Of a DNA stretch of 64,000 nucleotides, positions 25,496-39,121 are shown one piece after another. The position numbers and the translations under genes are program-made. Within the stretch, counting starts at the first letter, position 1; every line of letters begins with the position of its first letter. Under the pieces are notes generated by a model. The model was given only the letters and a program-made list of their open reading frames with translations. It made no database searches and had not been told where the DNA came from. Origin of the DNA: Symsagittifera roscoffensis (lineage: Eukaryota; Xenacoelomorpha; Acoela; Convolutidae); assembly GCF_963678635.1 (NCBI RefSeq), contig NC_087071.1, positions 19,467,613 through 19,531,612 of the forward strand, given 5' to 3'.

Positions 25496-26459
25496 GTTGT
25501 CTCAAATTGGTAGTTTCCACTAGCTTCTGGTCTTGGCTACTGAATGTTTCTTCAGTTTTGACATCTATGAAATACACAGCGACGTTTTTTGGGTTGTTAA
25601 TGCGTTGTGGGTTTGCTGACATTTCATGGGGTACTTAGTTTTTGAATTTGGTCCTTATGTCTCTGAAATATGTCTTTTTTTGTGTTTGTTCTTGTTGCGA
25701 TCTTTTGTGGTACAAATTTTTTCATTTTTCAGGATATTGTGTGGCTAGTTAAGTCATCTTGATGTGTTCATTGTTGTTCCATTCATCAGTTCTACTGGGT
25801 AAGCGATCGTTGCAGAAGCGGATTTGCTCTGCGGTATTTTTTTATCCGAAAAAAGTTGTCGTCACAAATTGGTAGTTTCCACTAGCTTCTGGTCTTGGCT
25901 ACTGAATGTTTCTTCAGTTTTGACATCTATGAAATACACAGCGACGTTTTTTTTTGGGTTGTTAATGCGTTGTGGGTTTGCTGACATTTCATGGGGTACT
26001 AAGTTTTTGAATTTGGTCTTTATGTCTCTGAAATATGTCTTTTTTTGTGTTTGTTCTTGTTGCGATCTTTTGTGGTACAAATTTTTTCATTTTTCAGGAT
26101 ATTGTGTGGCTAGTTAAGTCATCTTGATGTGTTCATTGTTGTTCCATTCATCAGTTCTACTGGGTTAGCGATCGTTGCAGAAGCGGATTTGCTCTGCGGT
26201 ATTTTTTTATCCGAAAAAAGTTGTCGTCACAAATTGGTAGTTTCCACTAGCTTCTGGTCTTGGCTACTGAATGTTTCTTCAGTTTTGACATCTTTGAAAT
26301 ACGCAGCGCTGCTTTTTTGGTTTGTTAATGCGTTGTGGGTATGCTTACTGTTCATAGGACTTCTGGGTTTTGGATTTTGGTATTTTTGTTTCTGAAATAT
26401 GTCTTTTTTGTGTTTGTTCTTGATGCGATCTCTTGTGGTACAAATTTTTTTCATTTTCA
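25496..26459 (+). repeat. Satellite, 365-bp monomer duplication
   Basis: Two adjacent A-type units match at an exact 365-bp offset. Both carry TTGCTGACATTTCATGGGGT and the unusual CTTGTTGCGATC (25691 and 26056). Confidence 0.8.
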
Positions 26460-26890
26460 GGACACTGTGTGGCTAGTTAAGTCATCTTGATGTGTTCATT
26501 ATTATTCCATTCATCAGTTCTACTGGGTTAGCGATCGTTGCAGAAAAAGTTGTCGTCACAAATTGGTAGTTTCCACTAGCTTCCACTAGCTTGGCTACTG
26601 AATGTTTCTTCAGTTTTGACATCTTTGAAATACTCAGCGACGTTTTTTGGGTTTTTAATGCGTTGTGGGGTTCATGGGAGTACTAGGTTTTTGATTTTGG
26701 TCTTTTCCACTAGCTTCTGGTCTTGGCTACTGAATGTCTCTTCAGTTTTGACATCTTTGAAATACACAGCGACGTTTTTTGCGTTTTTAATGCGTTGTGG
26801 GGTTCATGGGAGTACTAGGTTTTTGATTTTCATCTTTTGTGGCACAATTTTTTTTCATTTTTCAGGACACTGTGTGGCTAGTTAAGTCAT
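26460..26890 (+). repeat. Rearranged satellite patch with shortened monomers
   Basis: Normal ~363-bp spacing breaks down here. TTGCAGAAAAAGTTGTCG shows a core-to-hairpin deletion, CCACTAGCTTCCACTAGCTT is a short internal duplication, and GATTTTGGTCTTTTCCACTAG joins distant boxes. The segment TTTTTAATGCGTTGTGGGGT then occurs twice about 130 bp apart. Confidence 0.8.
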
Positions 26891-28526
26891 CTTGATGTGT
26901 TCATTGTTGTTCCATTCATCAGTTCTACTGGGTTAGCTATCTTTGCAGAAGCGGATTTGCTCTGCGGTATTTTTTTATCCGAAAAAAGTTGTCGTCATAA
27001 ATTGGTAGTTTCCACTAGCTTCTGGTCTTGGCTACTGAATGCTTCTTCAGTTTTGACATCTTTGAAATACGCAGCCCTGCTTTTTTGGTTTGTTAATGCG
27101 TTGTGGGTAAGCTGACTGTTCATGGGAGTTCTGGGGTTTGGATTTTGGTGTTAATGTTTCTGAAATATGTCTTTTTTTGTGTTCATCCTTGATGCGATTT
27201 TCTGTGGTACAAATTTTTTCATTTTCCAGGACTGTGTGGCTAGTTAAGAAGTCTTGATGAGTTCATTGTTATTCCAATCATCAATTCTACTGAGTTAGCG
27301 ATCGTTGCAGAAGCGGATTTGGGCTGTGGTGATTTTTTGTCCGAAGAAAGTTGTCGTCACAAATTGGTAGTTTCCACTAGCTTCTGGTCTTGGCTACTGA
27401 ATATTCTTTAGTTTTGACATCTTTGAAATACACAGCGATATTTTTTGGGTTATTAATGCGTTGTGGGTTTGCTGACAGTTCATAGGAGTACTAAGTTTTT
27501 GATTTTGGTCTTTTTGTTTGTGAAATATGTCATTTTTTGTGTTTATCCTTGATGCGATCTTTTGTGGTACAAAATTTTTCATTTTTCAGGACATTATGTG
27601 GCTAGTTAAATTATCTTGATGTGTTCATTGTTGTTCCATTCAGCAGTACTACTGGGTTAGCTATCGTTGCAGAAGCGAATTTACGCTGTGGTGATTTTTT
27701 GTCCGAAAACAGTTGTTGTCACAATACTGGCAGTTTTTCCTTCTTTTTGGTCTTGACTACCAGACATTTCTTGTTTTCATAAATTTGAGAGACAGAGCTG
27801 CCTTTTTGGGGTTGATAATGCTTTTTTTACTTGTTGATGTTACCTGGGAGTGCTTAATAATTGTTTTCAGTTTTTTTTCGGTGGAATCATGTCTTTTTAT
27901 GTGTCTATCATTGATGTGGTTTTTCTCGTTACAAGTTTTTCCATTTTTGATCACAGCGTCTGGCTGATATTATCATTTCAATGTGCTCGTTTTTATTCAT
28001 TTATTCAAATTGAGTGGGGTAGCGGTCGTTTCACTAGCGAATTTGCGCTGGTGTGTTTTTGTTTCAACAAAGTTATCACAAATTGGTAGTTTCCACTAGC
28101 TTCTGGTCTTGGCTACTGAATGTTTCTTAAGTTTTGACATCTTTGAAATACACAGCGACGTTTCTTTGGGTTTTTAATGCGTTGTGGGTATGCTGAAGAC
28201 TCATGGGAGTTCTGGGTTTTGATTTCGGTTTTCGTGTTTCTGAAATATGTCTTTTTTTGTGTTCATCCTTGATGCCATTTTTTGTGGTACAAAGTTTTCA
28301 TTTTTCAGGACAGTGTGTGGCTAGTTAAGAAATCTTGATGTGTTCATTGTTGCTCCATTCATCGATTCTACTGACTTAGCGATCGTTGCAGAAGCGAATT
28401 GGCGCTGTGGAGATTTTTTGTCCGAAAAAAGTTGTCACAGCACTGGCAGTTTTTCTTTCTTCTTGGTCTTGACTAACAGACTTTCCTTGTTTTCATAAAT
28501 TTGAAAGACAGAGCTGCCTTAATGGG
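26891..28526 (+). repeat. Satellite, mixed A/B monomers before the 2718-bp HOR
   Basis: A-type units lead into two B-type units (about 27720-28080 and 28437-28795) separated by one A-type unit. The second B unit is the source of the sequence that opens each 2718-bp repeat. Confidence 0.8.
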
Positions 28527-31500
28527 GTTGATAATGCATTTTTTACTTGATGATGTTATCTGGGAGTGCTTAATAATTGATTTCAGTTTTTTCTGTGGAA
28601 TCATGTCTTTTTATGTGTCTATCAGTGATGCGGTTTTTCTCGTTACAAGTTTTTCCATTTTTGATAAGTGTCTGGCTGATATTATCATTTCGATGTGCTC
28701 ATTTTTATTAATTTATTCAAATCGACCGGGGTAGCGGTCGTTCCATTAGCGAATTTGCGCTGGTGTGTTTTTGTTTCAACAAAGTTATCACAAATTGGTA
28801 GTTTCCACTAGCTACTGGTCTCGGCTACGGTTTTGACATCTTTGAAATACACAGTGACGCTTTTTTGGGTTTTTAATGCGTTGTGGGTATGCTGAAGACT
28901 CATGGGAAATCTGGGTTTTCATTTTGGTTTTCGTGTTTCTGAAATATGTCTTTTTTTTGTGTTCATCCTTGATGCGATTTTTCGTGGTAGAAATTTTTCA
29001 TTTTTCAGGACAGTGTGTGGCTAGTGAAGAAATCTTGATTTGTTCATTGTTGCTCCATTCATCGATTCTACTGACTAAGCGATCGTTGCAGAAGCGCATT
29101 TGCGCTGTGGTGATTTTTGTCCGAAAAAAGTTGTCGTCACAAATTGGTAGTTTCCACTGACTTCTGGTCTTGGCTACTGAATGTTTCTTCAGTTTTGACA
29201 TCTTTGAAATGCACAGCGACATTTTTTTTGGGTTGTTACTTTCTTGTGGGTGTGCTAACGGTTCATGGGAGTACTAAGTTTTTGATTTTGGTCTTTATGT
29301 GTTCTGAAATATGTCTTTTTTTGTGTTCATCCTTGATGCGATTTTTCCTGGTACAAATTTTTCATTTTTCAGGACAGTGTGTGGCTAGTATAGTCATCTT
29401 GATGTGTTCATGATTGTTCCATTCATCAAGTCTACTAAGTAAGCGATCAATGCAGAAGCGAATTTGCGCTGTGGTGATTTTTTGTCCGAAAAAAGTTGTC
29501 GTCACAGTGCTGGCAGTCTTTCTTTCTTTTTGGTTTTGACTACAGGACATTACTCGTTTTCATAAATTTGAGAGACAGCTGCCTTTTTGGGGTTGATAAT
29601 GCATTTTTTACTTGTTATTGGTACCTGGGAGTGCTTAGTTTTTGATTTCAGTTTTTTTCTGTGGAATCATATCATTTTATGCGTCTATCAGTGATGCGGT
29701 TTTTCTCGTTACAAGTTTTTCCATTTTTGATCAGTGTCTGGCTGATATTATCATTTCGATGTGCTCATTTTTGTTCATTTATTCAATTCTACTGGGGTAG
29801 TGGTCGTTGCACTAGCGAATTTGCGCTAGAATGTTTTTGTCTCAATAAAGTTATCACAAATTGGTAGTTTCCACTAGCTTCTGGTCTTGGCTGCTGAATG
29901 TTTCTTCAAAATTTGACATCTTTGAATTACACAGCGACATTTTTTGGGTTGTTAATTATTAGTTGGTATGCTAACGGTTCATGAGAGTACTAATTTTTTG
30001 ATTTTGGCCGTTATGTTTCTGAAATATGTCATTTTTTGTGTTTATCCTTGATGCGATCTTCTGTGGTACAAATTTTTTCATTTTTCAGGACATTGAGTGG
30101 CTAGTTAAATTATCTTGATGTGTTCATTGTTGTTCCATTCAGCAGTACTACTGGGTTAGCGATCGTTGCAGAAGCGAATTTGCGCTGTGCTAATTTTTTA
30201 TCCGAAGAAGTTGTCGTTACAAATTGGTAGTTAACACTAGCTTCTGTTCTTGGCTACTGAATGTTTCTTCAGTTTTGACATCTTTGAAATACACAGCGAC
30301 ATTTTTGGGTTGTTAATTATTTGTTGGTATGCTAACGGTTCATGGGATTACTAATTTTTTGATTTTGGCTGTTATGTTTCTGAAATATGTCATTTTTTGT
30401 GTTTATCCTTGATGCGATCTTCTGTGGTACAAATTTTTTCTTTTTTCAGGACATTGAGTGGCTAGTTAAATAATCTTGATGTGTTCATTGTTGTTCCATT
30501 CAGCAGTACTACTGGGTTAGCGATCGTTGCAGAAGCGAATTTGCGCTGTGGTGATTTTTTGTCGGAAAAAGTTGTCGTCACAGTACTGGCAGTTTTTTCT
30601 TTTTGGCCTTGACTACCAGACATTCCTTGAGTTTTCATAAATTTGAAAGACAGCGCTGCCTTTTTGGGGTTGATAATGCTTTGTTTACTTGTTATTGGTA
30701 CCTGGGAGTGCTTAGTTCTTGATTTCAGTTTTTTTCTGTGGAATCATGTCATTTTATGTGTCTATCAGTGATGCTTTTTTTCTCGCTACAAGTTTTTCCA
30801 TTTTTGATCAGTGTCTGGCTGATATTATCTTTTTGATGCGCTCGTTTTTTTTTCATTTATTCAATTCTACTGGGGTAGTGGTCGTTGCACCAGCGAATTT
30901 GCGCTGGACTGTTTTTGTCTCAATAAAGTTATCACAAATTGGTAGCTTCTGGTCTTGGCTGCTGAATGTTTCTTCAGATTTGACATCTTTGAAATACACA
31001 TCGACCCTTTTTTGGGTTGTTAATGCGTTGTGGGTATGCTGAAGATTCATGAGAGTTCTAGGTTTTGATTTTGGTTTTCGTGTTCCTGAAATATGTCTTT
31101 TTTTGTGTTCATCCTTGATGCGATTTTTTGTGGTACAAGTTTTTTCATTTTTCAGGACAGTGTGTGGCTAGTGAAGAAATCTTGATGTGTTCATTGTTGC
31201 TCCATTTATCGATTCTACTGACTTAGCGATCGTTGCAGAAGCGGGTTGATAATGCATTTTTTACTTGATGATGTTATCTGGGAGTGCTTAATAATTGATT
31301 TCAGTTTTTTCTGTGGAATCATGTCTTTTTATGTGTCTATCAGTGATGCGGTTTTTCTCGTTACAAGTTTTTCCATTTTTGATAAGTGTCTGGCTGATAT
31401 TATCATTTCGATGTGCTCATTTTTATTAATTTATTCAAATCGACCGGGGTAGCGGTCGTTCCATTAGCGAATTTGCGCTGGTGTGTTTTTGTTTCAACAA

Positions 31501-34500
31501 AGTTATCACAAATTGGTAGTTTCCACTAGCTACTGGTCTCGGCTACGGTTTTGACATCTTTGAAATACACAGTGACGCTTTTTTGGGTTTTTAATGCGTT
31601 GTGGGTATGCTGAAGACTCATGGGAAATCTGGGTTTTCATTTTGGTTTTCGTGTTTCTGAAATATGTCTTTTTTTTGTGTTCATCCTTGATGCGATTTTT
31701 CGTGGTAGAAATTTTTCATTTTTCAGGACAGTGTGTGGCTAGTGAAGAAATCTTGATTTGTTCATTGTTGCTCCATTCATCGATTCTACTGACTAAGCGA
31801 TCGTTGCAGAAGCGCATTTGCGCTGTGGTGATTTTTGTCCGAAAAAAGTTGTCGTCACAAATTGGTAGTTTCCACTGACTTCTGGTCTTGGCTACTGAAT
31901 GTTTCTTCAGTTTTGACATCTTTGAAATGCACAGCGACATTTTTTTTGGGTTGTTACTTTCTTGTGGGTGTGCTAACGGTTCATGGGAGTACTAAGTTTT
32001 TGATTTTGGTCTTTATGTGTTCTGAAATATGTCTTTTTTTGTGTTCATCCTTGATGCGATTTTTCCTGGTACAAATTTTTCATTTTTCAGGACAGTGTGT
32101 GGCTAGTATAGTCATCTTGATGTGTTCATGATTGTTCCATTCATCAAGTCTACTAAGTTAGCGATCAATGCAGAAGCGAATTTGCGCTGTGGTGATTTTT
32201 TGTCCGAAAAAAGTTGTCGTCACAGTGCTGGCAGTCTTTCTTTCTTTTTGGTTTTGACTACAGGACATTACTCGTTTTCATAAATTTGAGAGACAGCTGC
32301 CTTTTTGGGGTTGATAATGCATTTTTTACTTGTTATTGGTACCTGGGAGTGCTTAGTTTTTGATTTCAGTTTTTTTCTGTGGAATCATATCATTTTATGC
32401 GTCTATCAGTGATGCGGTTTTTCTCGTTACAAGTTTTTCCATTTTTGATCAGTGTCTGGCTGATATTATCATTTCGATGTGCTCATTTTTGTTCATTTAT
32501 TCAATTCTACTGGGGTAGTGGTCGTTGCACTAGCGAATTTGCGCTAGAATGTTTTTGTCTCAATAAAGTTATCACAAATTGGTAGTTTCCACTAGCTTCT
32601 GGTCTTGGCTGCTGAATGTTTCTTCAAAATTTGACATCTTTGAATTACACAGCGACATTTTTTGGGTTGTTAATTATTAGTTGGTATGCTAACGGTTCAT
32701 GAGAGTACTAATTTTTTGATTTTGGCCGTTATGTTTCTGAAATATGTCATTTTTTGTGTTTATCCTTGATGCGATCTTCTGTGGTACAAATTTTTTCATT
32801 TTTCAGGACATTGAGTGGCTAGTTAAATTATCTTGATGTGTTCATTGTTGTTCCATTCAGCAGTACTACTGGGTTAGCGATCGTTGCAGAAGCGAATTTG
32901 CGCTGTGCTAATTTTTTATCCGAAGAAGTTGTCGTTACAAATTGGTAGTTAACACTAGCTTCTGTTCTTGGCTACTGAATGTTTCTTCAGTTTTGACATC
33001 TTTGAAATACACAGCGACATTTTTGGGTTGTTAATTATTTGTTGGTATGCTAACGGTTCATGGGATTACTAATTTTTTGATTTTGGCTGTTATGTTTCTG
33101 AAATATGTCATTTTTTGTGTTTATCCTTGATGCGATCTTCTGTGGTACAAATTTTTTCTTTTTTCAGGACATTGAGTGGCTAGTTAAATAATCTTGATGT
33201 GTTCATTGTTGTTCCATTCAGCAGTACTACTGGGTTAGCGATCGTTGCAGAAGCGAATTTGCGCTGTGGTGATTTTTTGTCGGAAAAAGTTGTCGTCACA
33301 GTACTGGCAGTTTTTTCTTTTTGGCCTTGACTACCAGACATTCCTTGAGTTTTCATAAATTTGAAAGACAGCGCTGCCTTTTTGGGGTTGATAATGCTTT
33401 GTTTACTTGTTATTGGTACCTGGGAGTGCTTAGTTCTTGATTTCAGTTTTTTTCTGTGGAATCATGTCATTTTATGTGTCTATCAGTGATGCTTTTTTTC
33501 TCGCTACAAGTTTTTCCATTTTTGATCAGTGTCTGGCTGATATTATCTTTTTGATGCGCTCGTTTTTTTTTCATTTATTCAATTCTACTGGGGTAGTGGT
33601 CGTTGCACCAGCGAATTTGCGCTGGACTGTTTTTGTCTCAATAAAGTTATCACAAATTGGTAGCTTCTGGTCTTGGCTGCTGAATGTTTCTTCAGATTTG
33701 ACATCTTTGAAATACACATCGACCCTTTTTTGGGTTGTTAATGCGTTGTGGGTATGCTGAAGATTCATGAGAGTTCTAGGTTTTGATTTTGGTTTTCGTG
33801 TTCCTGAAATATGTCTTTTTTTGTGTTCATCCTTGATGCGATTTTTTGTGGTACAAGTTTTTTCATTTTTCAGGACAGTGTGTGGCTAGTGAAGAAATCT
33901 TGATGTGTTCATTGTTGCTCCATTTATCGATTCTACTGACTTAGCGATCGTTGCAGAAGCGGGTTGATAATGCATTTTTTACTTGATGATGTTATCTGGG
34001 AGTGCTTAATAATTGATTTCAGTTTTTTCTGTGGAATCATGTCTTTTTATGTGTCTATCAGTGATGCGGTTTTTCTCGTTACAAGTTTTTCCATTTTTGA
34101 TAAGTGTCTGGCTGATATTATCATTTCGATGTGCTCATTTTTATTAATTTATTCAAATCGACCGGGGTAGCGGTCGTTCCATTAGCGAATTTGCGCTGGT
34201 GTGTTTTTGTTTCAACAAAGTTATCACAAATTGGTAGTTTCCACTAGCTACTGGTCTCGGCTACGGTTTTGACATCTTTGAAATACACAGTGACGCTTTT
34301 TTGGGTTTTTAATGCGTTGTGGGTATGCTGAAGACTCATGGGAAATCTGGGTTTTCATTTTGGTTTTCGTGTTTCTGAAATATGTCTTTTTTTTGTGTTC
34401 ATCCTTGATGCGATTTTTCGTGGTAGAAATTTTTCATTTTTCAGGACAGTGTGTGGCTAGTGAAGAAATCTTGATTTGTTCATTGTTGCTCCATTCATCG

Positions 34501-36680
34501 ATTCTACTGACTAAGCGATCGTTGCAGAAGCGCATTTGCGCTGTGGTGATTTTTGTCCGAAAAAAGTTGTCGTCACAAATTGGTAGTTTCCACTGACTTC
34601 TGGTCTTGGCTACTGAATGTTTCTTCAGTTTTGACATCTTTGAAATGCACAGCGACATTTTTTTTGGGTTGTTACTTTCTTGTGGGTGTGCTAACGGTTC
34701 ATGGGAGTACTAAGTTTTTGATTTTGGTCTTTATGTGTTCTGAAATATGTCTTTTTTTGTGTTCATCCTTGATGCGATTTTTCCTGGTACAAATTTTTCA
34801 TTTTTCAGGACAGTGTGTGGCTAGTATAGTCATCTTGATGTGTTCATGATTGTTCCATTCATCAAGTCTACTAAGTTAGCGATCAATGCAGAAGCGAATT
34901 TGCGCTGTGGTGATTTTTTGTCCGAAAAAAGTTGTCGTCACAGTGCTGGCAGTCTTTCTTTCTTTTTGGTTTTGACTACAGGACATTACTCGTTTTCATA
35001 AATTTGAGAGACAGCTGCCTTTTTGGGGTTGATAATGCATTTTTTACTTGTTATTGGTACCTGGGAGTGCTTAGTTTTTGATTTCAGTTTTTTTCTGTGG
35101 AATCATATCATTTTATGCGTCTATCAGTGATGCGGTTTTTCTCGTTACAAGTTTTTCCATTTTTGATCAGTGTCTGGCTGATATTATCATTTCGATGTGC
35201 TCATTTTTGTTCATTTATTCAATTCTACTGGGGTAGTGGTCGTTGCACTAGCGAATTTGCGCTAGAATGTTTTTGTCTCAATAAAGTTATCACAAATTGG
35301 TAGTTTCCACTAGCTTCTGGTCTTGGCTGCTGAATGTTTCTTCAAAATTTGACATCTTTGAATTACACAGCGACATTTTTTGGGTTGTTAATTATTAGTT
35401 GGTATGCTAACGGTTCATGAGAGTACTAATTTTTTGATTTTGGCCGTTATGTTTCTGAAATATGTCATTTTTTGTGTTTATCCTTGATGCGATCTTCTGT
35501 GGTACAAATTTTTTCATTTTTCAGGACATTGAGTGGCTAGTTAAATTATCTTGATGTGTTCATTGTTGTTCCATTCAGCAGTACTACTGGGTTAGCGATC
35601 GTTGCAGAAGCGAATTTGCGCTGTGCTAATTTTTTATCCGAAGAAGTTGTCGTTACAAATTGGTAGTTAACACTAGCTTCTGTTCTTGGCTACTGAATGT
35701 TTCTTCAGTTTTGACATCTTTGAAATACACATCGACATTTTTGGGTTGTTAATTATTTGTTGGTATGCTAACGGTTCATGGGATTACTAATTTTTTGATT
35801 TTGGCTGTTATGTTTCTGAAATATGTCATTTTTTGTGTTTATCCTTGATGCGATCTTCTGTGGTACAAATTTTTTCTTTTTTCAGGACATTGAGTGGCTA
35901 GTTAAATAATCTTGATGTGTTCATTGTTGTTCCATTCAGCAGTACTACTGGGTTAGCGATCGTTGCAGAAGCGAATTTGCGCTGTGGTGATTTTTTGTCG
36001 GAAAAAGTTGTCGTCACAGTACTGGCAGTTTTTTCTTTTTGGCCTTGACTACCAGACATTCCTTGAGTTTTCATAAATTTGAAAGACAGCGCTGCCTTTT
36101 TGGGGTTGATAATGCTTTGTTTACTTGTTATTGGTACCTGGGAGTGCTTAGTTCTTGATTTCAGTTTTTTTCTGTGGAATCATGTCATTTTATGTGTCTA
36201 TCAGTGATGCTTTTTTTCTCGCTACAAGTTTTTCCATTTTTGATCAGTGTCTGGCTGATATTATCTTTTTGATGCGCTCGTTTTTTTTTCATTTATTCAA
36301 TTCTACTGGGGTAGTGGTCGTTGCACCAGCGAATTTGCGCTGGACTGTTTTTGTCTCAATAAAGTTATCACAAATTGGTAGCTTCTGGTCTTGGCTGCTG
36401 AATGTTTCTTCAGATTTGACATCTTTGAAATACACATCGACCCTTTTTTGGGTTGTTAATGCGTTGTGGGTATGCTGAAGATTCATGAGAGTTCTAGGTT
36501 TTGATTTTGGTTTTCGTGTTCCTGAAATATGTCTTTTTTTGTGTTCATCCTTGATGCGATTTTTTGTGGTACAAGTTTTTTCATTTTTCAGGACAGTGTG
36601 TGGCTAGTGAAGAAATCTTGATGTGTTCATTGTTGCTCCATTTATCGATTCTACTGACTTAGCGATCGTTGCAGAAGCGG
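28527..36680 (+). repeat. 2718-bp HOR, three near-identical tandem copies
   Basis: Copies are 28527-31244, 31245-33962 and 33963-36680. Each starts GTTGATAATGCATTTTTTAC within a B-type unit and ends GTTGCAGAAGCGG within an A-type unit, so the junction creates a hybrid short monomer. By eye the copies differ at very few positions: AAGTAAGCGATC (29439) versus AAGTTAGCGATC in copies 2 and 3, and CACATCGACA (35729) in copy 3 versus CACAGCGACA. Such identity indicates very recent amplification. An assembly duplication cannot be excluded from sequence alone. Confidence 0.93.
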
Positions 36681-39121
36681 ATTTGTGCTGTGGTGATTTT
36701 TGTCCGAAAAAAGTTGTCGTCACAAATTGGTAGTTTTCACTGGCTTCTGGTCTTGGCTACTGAATGTTTCTTCAGTTTTGACATCTTTGAAATGCACAGC
36801 GACATTTTTTGGGTTTTTAATTATTTGTTGGTATGCTAACGGTTCATGGGAGTACTAAGTTTTTGATTTTTTGGCCGTTATGTTTCTGAAATATGTAATT
36901 TTTTTGTGTTTATCCTTGATGCGATCTTTTGTGGTACAATTTTTTTTTCGTAATTCAGGACATTATGTGGCTAGTTAAGTCATCTTGATGTGTTCATTGT
37001 TGTTCGATTAATCAAGTCTCCTGGATTAGCGATCGTTGCAGAAGCGAATTTGCGCTGTGGTGATTTTTTGTCCGAAAAAGTTGTCGTCACAGTACTGGCA
37101 GTTTTTTCTTTTTGGTCTTGACTACCAGACATTCCTTGAGTTTTCATAAATTTAAAGACAGCGCTGCCTTTTTTGGGTTTGATAATGCTTTGTTTACTTG
37201 TTATTGGTACCTGGGAGTGCTTAGTTCTTGATTTCAGTTTTTTTCTGTGGAATCATGTCATTTTATGTGTCTATCAGTGATGCGGTTTTTCTCGTTACAA
37301 CTTTTTCCATTTTTGATCAGAGTGTCTGGCTGATATTATTTTTTTGATGTGCTCATTTTTATTCATTTATTCAATTTTACTGGGGTAGTGGTCGTTGCAC
37401 GAGCGAAATTGCGCTGGAGTGTTTTTGTCTCAATAAAGTTATCACAAATTGGTAGTTTCCACTAGCTTCTGGTCTTGGCTACTGAATGTTTCTTCAGTTT
37501 TGACATCTTTGAAATACACAGCGACGCTTTTTTGGGTTGTTAATGCATTGTGGGTATGCTGAAATTTCATGGGAGTTCTGGGTTTTGATTTTGGTTTTCG
37601 TGTTTCTGAAATATGTCATTTTTTTGTGTTTATCCTTGATGCGATCTTTTGTGGTACAATTTTTTTTTCGTAATTCAGGACATTATGTGGCTAGTTAAGT
37701 CATCTTGATGTGTTCATTGTTGTTCGATTAATCAAATCTCCTGGATTAGCGATCGTTGCAGAAGCGAATTTGCGCTGTGGTGATTTTTTGTCCGAAAAAG
37801 TTGTCGTCACAGTACTGGCAGTTTTTTCTTTTTGGTCTTGACTACCAGACATTCCTTGAGTTTTCATAAATTTAAAGACAGCGCTGCCTTTTTTGGGTTT
37901 GATAATGCTTTGTTTACTTGTTAATGGTACCTGGGAGTGTTTAGTTCTTGATTTCAGTTTTTTCTGTGGAATCATGTCATTTTATGTGTCTATCAGTGAT
38001 GCGGTTTTTCTCGTTACAACTTTTTCCATTTTTGATCAGAGTGTCTGGCTGATATTATCTTTTTGATGTGCTCATTTTTATTCATTTATTCAATTTTACT
38101 GGGGTAGTGGTTGTTGCACGAGCGAAATTGCGCTGGAGTGTTTTTGTCTCAATAAAGTTATCACAAATTGGTAGTTTCCACTAGCTTCTGGTCTTGGCTA
38201 CTGAATGTTTCTTCAGTTTTGACATCTTTGAAATACACAGCGACGCTTTTTTGGGTTGTTAATGCAATGTGGGTATGCTGAAATTTCATGGGAGTTCTGG
38301 GTTTTGATTTTGGTTTTCGTGTTTCTGAAATATGTCTTTTTTTGTGTTCATCATTTTTTGTGGTACAAATTTTCAATTTTTCAGGACTGTGTGTGGCTAG
38401 TGAAGAAATCTTGATGTGTTCATTGTTGCTCCATTCATCGATTCTACTGACTTAGCGATCGTTGCAGAAGCGGATTTGCGTTGTGGTGATTTTTTGTCCG
38501 AAAAAAGTTGTCGTCACAAATTGGTAGTTTCCACTAGCTTCTGGTCTTGGCTACAGAATGTTTCTTCAGTTTTGACATCTTTGAAATACAGCGACGCTGT
38601 TTTGGGTTGTTAATGCGTTGTGGCTATGCTGAAGATTCATGGGAGTTCTGGGTTTTGATTTTGGTTTTCGTGTTTCTGAAATTTGTCTTTTTTTGTGTTC
38701 ATCCTTGATGCCATTTTTTGTGGTACAAATTTTTCATTTTTCAGGACTGTGTGTGGCTAGTGAAGAATTCTTGATATGTTCATTGTTGCTCCATTCATCG
38801 ATTCTACTGACTTAGCGATCGTTGCAGAAGCGGATTTCCGCTGTGGTGATTTTTTGTCCGAAAAAAGTTGTCGTCACAAATTGGTAGTTTCTAGTCTTGG
38901 CTACTGAATGTTTCTTCAGTTTTGACATCTTTGAAATACACAGCGACGCTTTTTTGGGTGGTTAATGCGTTGCATTTGCTGAAGATTCATGGGAGTTCTG
39001 GGTTTTGATTTTGGTTTTCATGTTTCTGAAATATGTCTTTTTTTGTGTTCATCCTTGATGCGATTTTTTGTGGTACAAGTTTTTTCATTTTTCAGGATAT
39101 TGTGTGGCTAGTTAGGTCATC
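36681..39121 (+). repeat. Satellite with a 720-bp dimer repeat
   Basis: The segment with CGTAATTCAGGACATTATG recurs exactly 720 bp apart (about 36949 and 37669), and each copy is followed by the same B-type unit. Copies span about 36896-37600 and 37616-38330. A-type units with CTACAGAATGTTTCTTCAG and a shortened TAGTTTCTAGTCTTGG box follow. Confidence 0.82.
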
